Of a stretch of DNA of 7,230 nucleotides, positions 1-6,621 are shown piece by piece; the stretch's first letter is position 1; each line of letters starts with the position of its first letter. The notes beneath the pieces are model-generated. The model had not been told where the DNA came from. It did not search any database and saw only the letters and a list, made by a program, of their open reading frames with translations. Source of the DNA: Myxococcales bacterium UBA5297 (lineage in GTDB: Bacteria > Myxococcota > Myxococcia > Myxococcales > UBA5297); the NCBI GenBank assembly GCA_002408385.1, contig DHSB01000173.1, positions 104,247 through 111,476 on the forward strand, read 5' to 3'. The translations under genes and the position numbers were made by a program.

Positions 1-40
1 GAAGAGGGGATTTAGGGGAGAGGCAGGCCCAACCGTCGAG

Positions 41-188
41 GAGGCGACCTCTGATCGAGCCGATGCTCGAGTCAGCCTCAAGGAGCATCGGGGGCTGTCA
101 GTTAGGAGCGTAGCCTCCCGAGGAACGAGGGAGGCGGAGTCGAGTCGGGCCCTTGACTTGCGGCCCGAGCCTGTCGAGGGGCTCGGGC
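41..188. repeat. Cluster of short hairpins, REP-like
   Basis: Four stem-loops follow each other in about 150 bases. The last has arms GCCCGAGCC and GGCTCGGGC around the loop TGTCGAGG. Its core, CCTGTCGAGGGGCTCGGG, resembles the 'CCTTCGACAGGCTCAGG' type of extragenic palindrome that is dispersed in many GC-rich genomes. The 113-135 hairpin (GCCTCCC/GGGAGGC) has similar purine-rich flanks. What is seen is the inverted symmetry; that it belongs to a dispersed repeat family is inference, because only one copy is visible here. Confidence 0.4.
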
Positions 189-208
189 TGACCGGTCTTC
201 GCTCGAAG

Positions 209-385
209 GATTCCAGAACTCCTGACCTACCCAGCGTTCGCGGCTGCGGCAGGGCGCAAGAAACGTGGTGGGCGGATTTCCGTCCGCTGCCGAGTCATTT
301 CGCCCGGTGTTCGAGCAACCGTGCCGCCGACCAGGGCATCGGATGTTTCATCACCAAGGTGAGGTGGCTCAGGAGTTCTGGATTC
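209..385. repeat. Pair of 23-nt imperfect inverted repeats, 177-bp span
   Basis: The left arm (209-231) is the reverse complement of the right arm (363-385) at 20 of 23 positions. The core (209-225 and 369-385) matches at 16 of 17, reading TCAGGAGTTCTGGA(T/A)TC on the right-arm strand. The 131-bp spacer has no gene and contains a small stem at 272-287. The right arm ends 12 bases before the stop codon end of the lipoprotein gene. It could be a MITE-like element, a terminator or processing stem, or an inverted duplication. I see no clear target-site duplication next to the arms. Confidence 0.5.
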
Positions 386-397
386 TGCGACACCTCT

Positions 398-1798
<1,401 letters not shown>

Positions 1799-1815
1799 CC
1801 GCGTTCTCCTTCGGC

Positions 1816-1833
1816 GCCATCCGCGGGGATGGC
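1816..1833 (-). promoter_or_regulatory. Hairpin just upstream of the lipoprotein ribosome site
   Basis: GCCATCC (1816-1822) and GGATGGC (1827-1833) form a perfect 7-bp stem with a 4-nt loop. It lies only 4 nt upstream of the AAGGAG ribosome site of the lipoprotein gene on the minus strand. A weaker stem (CACCT 1833-1837 / AGGTG 1846-1850) lies directly beside it and touches the same base. It could stabilise the mRNA leader or modulate ribosome access. No known riboswitch consensus is recognised. Confidence 0.3.
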
Positions 1834-2039
1834 ACCTCGAAACGAAGGTGGCGATTAGGGACGCGGCGCTCCCGAATCGGAAGAGCCGGGAGAGGGCGCG
1901 TTCAAGCGGGCTCCGAGCGAGCCAGGGTCCATTCTCCCTCTGAAACGCGCACGACGGCGGCCGTGCGGCCGGGCGCCGTGGTCCTCGCCCGGTGTCGATG
2001 CGTCGTAGCGCTGCGGTGCGTGGCGGAGCCCCGGACGTG

Positions 2040-2076
2040 CGAGGGGCGCGAATCCTGGCCGGACCCGCGCCCCTCG
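2040..2076 (-). terminator. Strong stem-loop downstream of the PLP enzyme gene
   Basis: CGAGGGGCGCG (2040-2050) pairs perfectly with CGCGCCCCTCG (2066-2076), an 11-bp G/C-rich stem around a 15-nt loop that can itself fold (TCC/GGA). It starts 24 nt after the minus-strand stop codon, the right place for a transcript end. No U-tract follows on the minus strand, so it is either a non-canonical terminator or a 3' stabilising hairpin. Confidence 0.5.
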
Positions 2077-2100
2077 AGACAGCGGACGATCAGTAGCGAC

Positions 2101-3363
2101 TCAGACGGTCGCGAGCGCGTCGTCGAGCGCCTTGATCAGGTCCTCGGCCTCCTCGATGCCCACCGAGGCGCGCACCAGACCGTCGGTGATGCCGCCCTGC
2201 TCGCGCTTCTCCTTGGGCACGCAGGCATGGGTCATCGACGCCGGGTGCTGGATCAGCGAGTCGACCGCGCCGAGCGAGACCGCGAGCGTCCAGATCTTGA
2301 TCGAGTCCATCAACTTGCGGCCGGCCTCGAGGCCGCCCTTGAGCTCGAAGGAGATCATCCCGCCGAAGTCCTTCATCTGCTTCTTGGCGAGCGCGTGTTG
2401 TGGGTGGCTCTCGAGCCCCGGGTAGAGCACCCGCGCGATCTTCGGGTGCTGCTCGAGGTAGCGGGCGACCTGCATCGCGTTGCGGCAGTGGCGCTCCATA
2501 CGCAGCGGCAGGGTCTTGATGCCCAGGTTGACGAGCCAGGCGTCGAACGGGCCGGGGTTGGCGCCCACGTCCTTGATCACCTTGTAGAGCTCGTTCTTCA
2601 CCTGCTCGTCGGCGGTGGTGACGATGCCGCCGACGACCGTGCCGTGGCCGCAGATGTACTTGGTGGTGCTGTGGAGCACGACGTCGGCGCCCAGCTCGAG
2701 CGGCCGCTGCAGCAGCGGAGTGGCGAAGGTGTTGTCGATGACCAGCTTGGCCGCCGGGACGAGGGCCTTGACGAGCTTTGCCACCTCGGCGATGTCCGCC
2801 AGCTTCATCGTCGGGTTGGTCGGGGTCTCGAAGAGCACCGCCTTGATCGCGGGGTTGGCCTTCAGGGCCGCCTCGACCTTCTCGAGGTTCGAGAAGTCGA
2901 CCTCGACGGTCTTGATGCCCATGCGGTTGAGCACGTTCGAGCAGAGGTGCTCGGTCGCCCCGTAGACGACGTCGCCGAGCAGGACGGTGTCGCCCGCCGA
3001 GCAGAGGGACATCAGGGTCGAGGAGACCGCGGCCATGCCCGAGGAGAAGGCGAGCGAGGCGACGCGCTTCTCGGGGTTGGCGAGTTTGATCGCCGCGCCC
3101 TCGAGCGCGTTGAGCTTGGCCTCGAGCACCTTGACGGTCGGGTTGCCCAGCCGCGTGTAGACGTACCCGGGCTTGGCGCCCGCGAAGATGTCGGCGCCTT
3201 CCTGGGCGTTGGCGAAGACGAAGGTGGAGGTCTGGTAGATCGCGTTGGTGTGGGCGCGGGTCTCGGGCTGGCCGACGTGCTCGCCGGCGTGAAGGGCGCG
3301 CGTCGCGAAGCCGCGGTCCAAGTAGAATTTCTCGATGTAATCCGGCAGCTTGGAGTCTTCCAT
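2101..3363 (-). CDS. Cys/Met-metabolism PLP enzyme, methionine gamma-lyase-like
   Basis: The 420-residue cytoplasmic enzyme belongs to the trans-sulfuration fold-type I PLP family (gamma-lyases, gamma-synthases, O-acylhomoserine sulfhydrylases). Visible landmarks are the phosphate-binding SSGM (107-110), Y69/R71 in VYTRLGNPT, stacking Y134, D210 in VIDNT binding the pyridine nitrogen, Schiff-base K235 in HSTTKY, S-L-G (363-365), HPASMTH and substrate-carboxylate R398. Val precedes both the Y-T-R and S-L-G motifs, where cystathionine gamma-lyases carry Glu; this favours a methionine gamma-lyase or sulfhydrylase-like activity. However, the cysteine typical of methionine gamma-lyases after Y-G is Ala136 here (VYGATEH), so the substrate is uncertain. 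Length is close to the usual 390-430. An in-frame start 32 codons upstream was rejected because AGGAG lies 6 nt before the chosen ATG and the protein aligns with the family from there. It is probably monocistronic. Confidence 0.93.
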   Translation of the reverse strand: MEDSKLPDYIEKFYLDRGFATRALHAGEHVGQPETRAHTNAIYQTSTFVFANAQEGADIFAGAKPGYVYTRLGNPTVKVLEAKLNALEGAAIKLANPEKRVASLAFSSGMAAVSSTLMSLCSAGDTVLLGDVVYGATEHLCSNVLNRMGIKTVEVDFSNLEKVEAALKANPAIKAVLFETPTNPTMKLADIAEVAKLVKALVPAAKLVIDNTFATPLLQRPLELGADVVLHSTTKYICGHGTVVGGIVTTADEQVKNELYKVIKDVGANPGPFDAWLVNLGIKTLPLRMERHCRNAMQVARYLEQHPKIARVLYPGLESHPQHALAKKQMKDFGGMISFELKGGLEAGRKLMDSIKIWTLAVSLGAVDSLIQHPASMTHACVPKEKREQGGITDGLVRASVGIEEAEDLIKALDDALATV

Positions 3364-3369
3364 CACGTG

Positions 3370-3374
3370 CTCCT
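3370..3374 (-). promoter_or_regulatory. Ribosome binding site that sets the PLP enzyme start
   Basis: On the minus strand AGGAG is followed by 6 nt (CACGTG) and the ATG at 3363. This fixes the start and argues against the longer frame reaching 3459, whose extra residues are Arg/Pro/Ala-rich and unlike the family. Confidence 0.8.
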
Positions 3375-3416
3375 GAGTTCGTTGAGCGAGGCGGCATCGC
3401 GCCGCGGCGCCGCACG

Positions 3417-3446
3417 GCCCTACCACGGGCGGACGAGGGCTGACAA
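3417..3446 (-). promoter_or_regulatory. Possible promoter of the PLP enzyme gene
   Basis: On the minus strand TTGTCA (3441-3446) resembles a sigma-70 -35 box. It is followed 18 nt later by TAGGGC (3417-3422), which is preceded by TGG in the manner of an extended -10. The -35 is good and the -10 poor, and chance matches are common, so this is a weak call resting on position. Confidence 0.25.
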
Positions 3447-3605
3447 GCAGCAGAGCCAAGCAGCCGACATTCGCCCGGTTGCGGCCCGAGCTTCGGTGGG
3501 AAGGGTTGGAGGAATGGGGCTACGGGCGCATCCGTTGCCTGAGGTCAGGGGTCGCCTGGCTGCCGCCTGCCTGCCCGCGAATCGGGCGGCGGGATGGCCG
3601 CCGCG

Positions 3606-3634
3606 TTGACCGCCCGAGACGTCGTTGGTAAGAG
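3606..3634 (+). promoter_or_regulatory. Possible promoter of the M50 protease gene
   Basis: TTGACC (3606-3611) matches the sigma-70 -35 consensus at five of six bases. After 17 nt comes TAAGAG (3629-3634), a poor -10 with three matches. Transcription would begin near 3641, leaving a leader of about 20 nt that holds GAGG (3648-3651) and the GTG start. The geometry is good but the -10 is weak. Confidence 0.35.
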
Positions 3635-3661
3635 GCCGGCCTTTCGCGAGGTGCCAAGAAC

Positions 3662-4309
3662 GTGGGTCCCGAATTCCTGCTCAGCCGGCTGATGTTGCTC
3701 GTCCCGCTGCTGCTGTCGCTGACGGTGCACGAGTTCGCCCACGCCTGGAGCGCCTGGCACTTGGGCGACGACACCGCCGCGCGGCAGGGCAGGCTGACGC
3801 TCAACCCCCTCTCGCACATCGACCCCTTCGGCACGCTCTTGCTGCCGCTGCTCGGCGTGCCCTTCGGCTGGGCGAAGCCGGTGCCCATCGACCCGGCCCA
3901 GTTCACGCGCAAGCTGAGCATGCGCACCGGGATGATGGTCACCGCGGCGGCCGGGCCCATCTCGAACATCCTCCTCGCGGTGCTCTCGACCCTGGCCTAT
4001 GGGCTGCTGTTTCGCTTCGCGCCGGAGACCGTCAGCGGAAGGTCGGCCACCGCCGCGCTGCTGGGGATGATGATCCAGATCAACGTGGTGCTCGCGCTCT
4101 TCAACATGCTGCCGGTCTACCCGCTCGACGGCAGCCGCGTCGTCGACGGGTTGCTGCCGGCTCGGATGCGGCCGGCCTGGGAGAACATCAACCGCTTTGC
4201 GCCCTTCTTGCTGCTCGGGGTCATCGTCTTCGGCGGCTCGATCATCAGCGGGCCGCGGATGTTCGTCGACGGCTTGCTGCGAAAGCTCTTGCTCGCGGTC
4301 GCGCTGTAA
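3662..4309 (+). CDS. M50 (site-2 protease-like) membrane zinc metalloprotease
   Basis: The 215-residue polytopic protein is a compact rhomboid-sized member of the M50B site-2 protease family, which cleaves transmembrane substrates within the membrane. The zinc motif H23-E-F-A-H27 sits inside the first hydrophobic segment, followed by the family signatures GRLTLNPLSHIDP (43-55) and FGWAKPVP (68-75). The AGPISN segment (97-102) is in the next helix, and the third zinc ligand is D156 in NMLPVYPLDGSR. About five hydrophobic segments are visible and no PDZ domain is present. All key residues are intact. The start is GTG, with GAGG 10 nt upstream; an ATG at 3692 would cut into the first helix and is less likely. 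The substrate cannot be told from context: no anti-sigma factor or sporulation gene is adjacent. Confidence 0.93.
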   Translation: MGPEFLLSRLMLLVPLLLSLTVHEFAHAWSAWHLGDDTAARQGRLTLNPLSHIDPFGTLLLPLLGVPFGWAKPVPIDPAQFTRKLSMRTGMMVTAAAGPISNILLAVLSTLAYGLLFRFAPETVSGRSATAALLGMMIQINVVLALFNMLPVYPLDGSRVVDGLLPARMRPAWENINRFAPFLLLGVIVFGGSIISGPRMFVDGLLRKLLLAVAL

Positions 4310-4629
4310 CGTCCTTGGCGGCCGGATCAGTGCTCGAGCTGGGGTGCGCGCCATTCGCCTGTAGGCAGGACGGATTCGGTGAGATCGGCAAAGCCAAGCC
4401 CTCGCGGAGACCGCTGACGCCCCGAGCACGGCATTGCCGCCTGCCGAGCCCGGCCCCCGACCGTTTGACTGCGGCGCGACCCCTGGTCGCTGCGGTTCGG
4501 CGCTAACAAGCGGACAGCACGCCGCCTTTGCCCCCTTGATTGGCTGGCCGCCTGTGGAGCGTCTGGCGTACCCCTCAGCCCCGATCGCGAACGCGCAGCT
4601 CGGTTCGAGCCGGCGCAGAGGGAGGCACC
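4310..4629. other. Intergenic stretch with several hairpins
   Basis: No gene is seen in these 320 nt between the M50 protease and radical SAM genes. Visible structure includes a 7-bp long-range stem (4330-4336/4423-4429), GCGG/CCGC (4404-4407/4411-4414), a 6-bp stem GCGACC/GGTCGC with a 3-nt loop (4476-4481/4485-4490) and GCTCG/CGAGC (4598-4602/4606-4610) a few bases upstream of the radical SAM ribosome site. I found no clean promoter and no cobalamin-riboswitch B12 box, although a B12-type enzyme follows. No obvious intrinsic terminator follows the protease gene. Confidence 0.45.
4621..4625 (+). promoter_or_regulatory. Ribosome binding site that sets the radical SAM start
   Basis: GGAGG, inside the longer AGGGAGG, lies 4 nt before the ATG at 4630. 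It decides the start: the open frame continues upstream to a TTG at 4540, but that would add 30 Arg/Ser-rich residues with no ribosome site or family similarity. Confidence 0.8.
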
Positions 4630-6060
4630 ATGGGCAGCAACTCGAGAAAGCAGGAACGCGTGTTGATCGTCGAGCCGTCGGCCGTCGAGTCGCACGTCTT
4701 CTCGGCGTTTGGCGGCTTGCCGCTCCTCGGCCCGCTCGTGCTCGGCACGTTGCTGCGGCGGGCGGGCTTCGAGGTGAAGGTCGTCTCCGAGAACCTGCTG
4801 CGCCGCCGGCTCACGGCGATAGACCTCGAGGCCGACTTCCTGCTGCTCTCCTGTCTGACGCCGACCGTCGAGCGCGGCTACGAGCTCGCCGACCTCTTCA
4901 GGACCACCCATCCCCGGGGCAAGGTGCTGATGGGCGGCCCGCACGTCTCCTTCATGCAGGAGGAGGCGCTGCGTCACGCCGATTGGATTGTCACTGGCGA
5001 GGCGGAGGCGGTGATCGTCGACCTGCTGCGCAACGGCGGCGAGGGAAGGCTGGTCGAAGGCAAGCCTGTCGAGGAGCTCGACTCGCTGCCGGAGATCGAC
5101 TGGAGCCTGCTCGTCAACGCCGAGCGCATGACCGCGCACCCGTTCATGTTCTCGAGAGGCTGCCCCTTCGGCTGCAACTTCTGCTCGGTGACCTCGATGT
5201 TCGGGCGGCGCTACCGGACGATGAGCGTCGAGCGCGTCCTCTCCGAGCTGCGCTGGCCGCTGACCAAGACCGCGTTCTTCTACGACGACAACTTCGCGGC
5301 GAACAAAGCGCGCACGCACGCCATCCTCGACGGCATCCTCGCCGGCAAGAACCGCTTCGAGTTCTCGGCGCAGGTGCGGGCCGACATCACCGACGACGAG
5401 GCGCTGCTCAGGAAGATGGCCCGCGCTGGTTGCGTGCGCGTTTTCGTCGGTTTCGAGTCGGTCGACGACCGCGCGCTCGAGGAGATGAAGAAGGGGCAGA
5501 CCAGCAAGGACGTCCGGCGCGCCATCCGGCTGTTCCACAAGCACGGCATCGGGGTCCACGGCATGTTCATGTTCGGGGCCGACGCCGACGAGCCCTCGAC
5601 CGTGAACGCCACCTCCGAGTTCGTACGCGAGGCGCGCGTCGATTCGGTGCAGTTCATGATCTTCACCCCGTTCCCCGGTACCGAGGTCTTTCGCAGGCTC
5701 GAGGCCGAGGACCGGCTGCTGCATCGAAAGTGGCGCTACTACGACGCGATGCATGTCGTCGCCAAACCGCGAGGGTTTTCGCCCTTCGACCTGCAGCGCA
5801 TCACCCTCGACACCTATGCGCGCTACTACAGCGTCGCGAACGCCTTCACCGACGCCCGCGAGACGCTCCGGTCGGCCTTCTCGCGCTGGACTCCCGAGGA
5901 CCGCGAGCGGCTGGGCGCCCCGTCGATGCACAACGCCTTCCTCAAGCTCGTCGGCGGGCGGATCATCCGAAGCTGGAACGGCAAGAACCGCGGGTACATG
6001 GACTATCTGAAGAACGTAGACGAGGCGCCGGCGTCTCAACGACCAGACCTCTCATCCTGA
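4630..6060 (+). CDS. B12-binding-domain radical SAM protein
   Basis: The 476-residue protein combines an N-terminal cobalamin-binding-like Rossmann domain (about 10-140: VLIVEPSAVE, LLSCLTPT, VLMGGPHVS, ADWIVTGEAE) with a radical SAM core. The cluster motif is C178-x3-C182-x2-C185, in SRGCPFGCNFCSVTSMFG. Further core features are FFYDDNFAANK (216-226), the SAM-binding-side strands around ADITDDE and VFVGFES, and FTPFPGTE (345-352). The C-terminal part (about 360-476) includes RYYDAMHVVAKPRGFSPFDL, typical of the long B12-radical SAM proteins. There is no DxHxxG motif, as is usual in this subfamily. Members catalyse methylations, cyclisations or rearrangements on unactivated carbons in lipid, cofactor or natural-product pathways. 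No substrate-giving neighbour is present, so the reaction is unknown. It stands alone, about 320 nt from the gene upstream. Confidence 0.92.
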   Translation: MGSNSRKQERVLIVEPSAVESHVFSAFGGLPLLGPLVLGTLLRRAGFEVKVVSENLLRRRLTAIDLEADFLLLSCLTPTVERGYELADLFRTTHPRGKVLMGGPHVSFMQEEALRHADWIVTGEAEAVIVDLLRNGGEGRLVEGKPVEELDSLPEIDWSLLVNAERMTAHPFMFSRGCPFGCNFCSVTSMFGRRYRTMSVERVLSELRWPLTKTAFFYDDNFAANKARTHAILDGILAGKNRFEFSAQVRADITDDEALLRKMARAGCVRVFVGFESVDDRALEEMKKGQTSKDVRRAIRLFHKHGIGVHGMFMFGADADEPSTVNATSEFVREARVDSVQFMIFTPFPGTEVFRRLEAEDRLLHRKWRYYDAMHVVAKPRGFSPFDLQRITLDTYARYYSVANAFTDARETLRSAFSRWTPEDRERLGAPSMHNAFLKLVGGRIIRSWNGKNRGYMDYLKNVDEAPASQRPDLSS

Positions 6061-6448
6061 TCCAGCGGAAGGCACCAGGGCCGGCGGTACAAGTCGAGGC
6101 GGCGAACGCAAGACTCCAACTCCGCCACGCTCATTTCGAGAGCAGGTTCATCGACGACGCGCAGAAGAGGGAGCTGCGCGCGAAGGCGAACCAGGCGATC
6201 TCCGCGCGGAGCGCCGCCGACTAGCCGCTCGCGACCTTCCATCGCTTCCCTTCATCGATCGGCCTGGGGCGCTTCGTCCCGGGCCGCTCTCTTTTCGGCC
6301 TGGCCGCGGCCCACCGACGACACGCCCGCGGCCCCTCAGCCACACCCCCGGCCTTCCGGACGAGAGCTTCCTCTCCCGTCTCCTCCCGGCCTGGCCGTTG
6401 CACAAAGCGACGGGCGCTCCGGCATTCCGCCGAAACCCGAGGAGACTC
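6061..6448. other. Intergenic stretch with a coding-like segment
   Basis: No gene with a standard start is seen in these 388 nt. From about 6147 to the TAG at 6222-6224, in the frame offset from the radical SAM gene, 25 consecutive codons end in G or C and encode a charged helix-like tail (FIDDAQKRELRAKANQ...). No ATG, GTG or TTG opens that frame after the radical SAM stop. A stem-loop follows at 6261-6285. The remainder up to the ATG at 6449 is pyrimidine-rich and shows only a poor promoter-like TTGCAC (6398-6403). Confidence 0.4.
6261..6295 (+). terminator. Terminator-like hairpin
   Basis: GGCCTGGG (6261-6268) can pair with CCCGGGCC (6278-6285), an 8-bp stem with one T-G wobble and a 9-nt loop. 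Ten nucleotides ending in CTTTT follow (6286-6295). It lies 37 nt after the TAG that ends the coding-like tail and about 200 nt after the radical SAM stop. A competing stem GGGCCGC/GCGGCCC (6281-6287/6306-6312) overlaps it. The short, late T-run makes this moderate at best. Confidence 0.35.
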
Positions 6449-6621
6449 ATGCCCACGCATCCATCCGCTCGCCCGGCCACGCTCCGCGCGCTCGTCGCCG
6501 ACAACCTGCTTCCCCTCGTCGCGGTGGGCGTGCCCTCGGCCTCGCCTCGCGGCGCCTGCAGGCCGTCGAGCCGCAGGCGGCGCAACCCGCGATGGCGCCG
6601 GTGGTCGAGGTGGGGCCGTGA
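6449..6621 (+). CDS. Small gene with an apparent frameshift, unknown function
   Basis: An ATG at 6449 follows GAGGAG by 4 nt and opens MPTHPSARPATLRALVADNL, with mostly G/C third positions up to about 6529. Beyond that, this frame turns into Arg/Ser/Trp-rich sequence typical of a shadow. The adjacent frame instead becomes coding-like: from 6529 it reads RALGLASRRLQAVEPQAAQ and ends VVEVGP at TGA 6619-6621, with about 28 of 30 codons ending in G or C. A single missing base, for example a G in the GTGGGCG run (6524-6530), would join the halves into about 58 residues with a short hydrophobic segment (NLLPLVAVG) and a basic/acidic tail. The stop overlaps the next gene's GTG start, which argues that this is or was a real gene. 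No family is recognised. The shift could be a sequencing error or a true mutation. Confidence 0.45.

Larger units (their letters stand above)
1..397. other. Non-coding stretch rich in inverted repeats
   Basis: I see no credible gene between the window edge and the end of the lipoprotein gene. The left half carries successive stem-loops: GAGG/CCTC (41-44/48-51), a 9-bp stem (60-68/83-91), a 7-bp stem (113-119/129-135) and a 9-bp stem (163-171/180-188). The right half carries a pair of 23-nt imperfect inverted repeats (209-231 and 363-385) around a smaller stem (272-276/283-287). Both halves lie 3' of the minus-strand lipoprotein gene, so some hairpins may end or stabilise its transcript. None has a clear T-tract on the appropriate side. 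A long plus-strand open frame starts here and runs antisense through the lipoprotein gene; I regard it as a by-product of high GC. Confidence 0.6.
1799..2100. other. Intergenic gap between two minus-strand genes
   Basis: This 302-nt gap separates the PLP enzyme gene (upstream on the minus strand) from the lipoprotein gene. Near the PLP end it holds a strong 11-bp stem-loop (2040-2076). Near the lipoprotein end it holds a 7-bp hairpin next to the Shine-Dalgarno site (1816-1833). I find no convincing promoter for the lipoprotein gene, although one should lie here if the 2040-2076 hairpin ends transcription. I see no small ORF with a good start. Confidence 0.5.
3364..3661. other. Divergent intergenic region
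   Basis: This 298-nt region lies between the divergent PLP enzyme and M50 protease genes and should hold promoters for both. It contains a 12-nt perfect palindrome GCGCCGCGGCGC (3399-3410) in the PLP leader, a G/C stem-loop (GCCCG 3573-3577 / CGGGC 3583-3587), and one promoter-like element in each direction. No SAM- or SAH-riboswitch consensus is recognised upstream of the sulfur-amino-acid enzyme. Confidence 0.5.

Noticed and set aside
3364..3459. N-terminal extension of the PLP enzyme to an upstream in-frame start
   Set aside because: AGGAG directly precedes the ATG at 3363, and the 32 extra residues are unlike the family N-terminus.
1963..3609. A long plus-strand open frame opposite the PLP enzyme gene
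   Set aside because: The minus strand encodes an unmistakable PLP enzyme. The antisense product is Arg/Val/Glu/Asp-rich without any motif.
4490..4530. Integron attC-like bases around GCGCTAACAAGCGG
   Set aside because: The bases before AAC do not fit RYYYAAC, and no matching GTTRRRY end or integrase is visible.
4595..4620. tRNA T-arm-like GGTTCGAGCC
   Set aside because: It is only a 5-bp hairpin with a 3-nt loop. No acceptor, D or anticodon arms are found around it.
4310..4629. Cobalamin riboswitch before the B12-type radical SAM gene
   Set aside because: I could not find the B12 box or the conserved core elements; only short generic stems are present.
4327..6039. Minus-strand open frame opposite the radical SAM gene
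   Set aside because: It is a high-GC shadow of a gene with clear radical SAM motifs.
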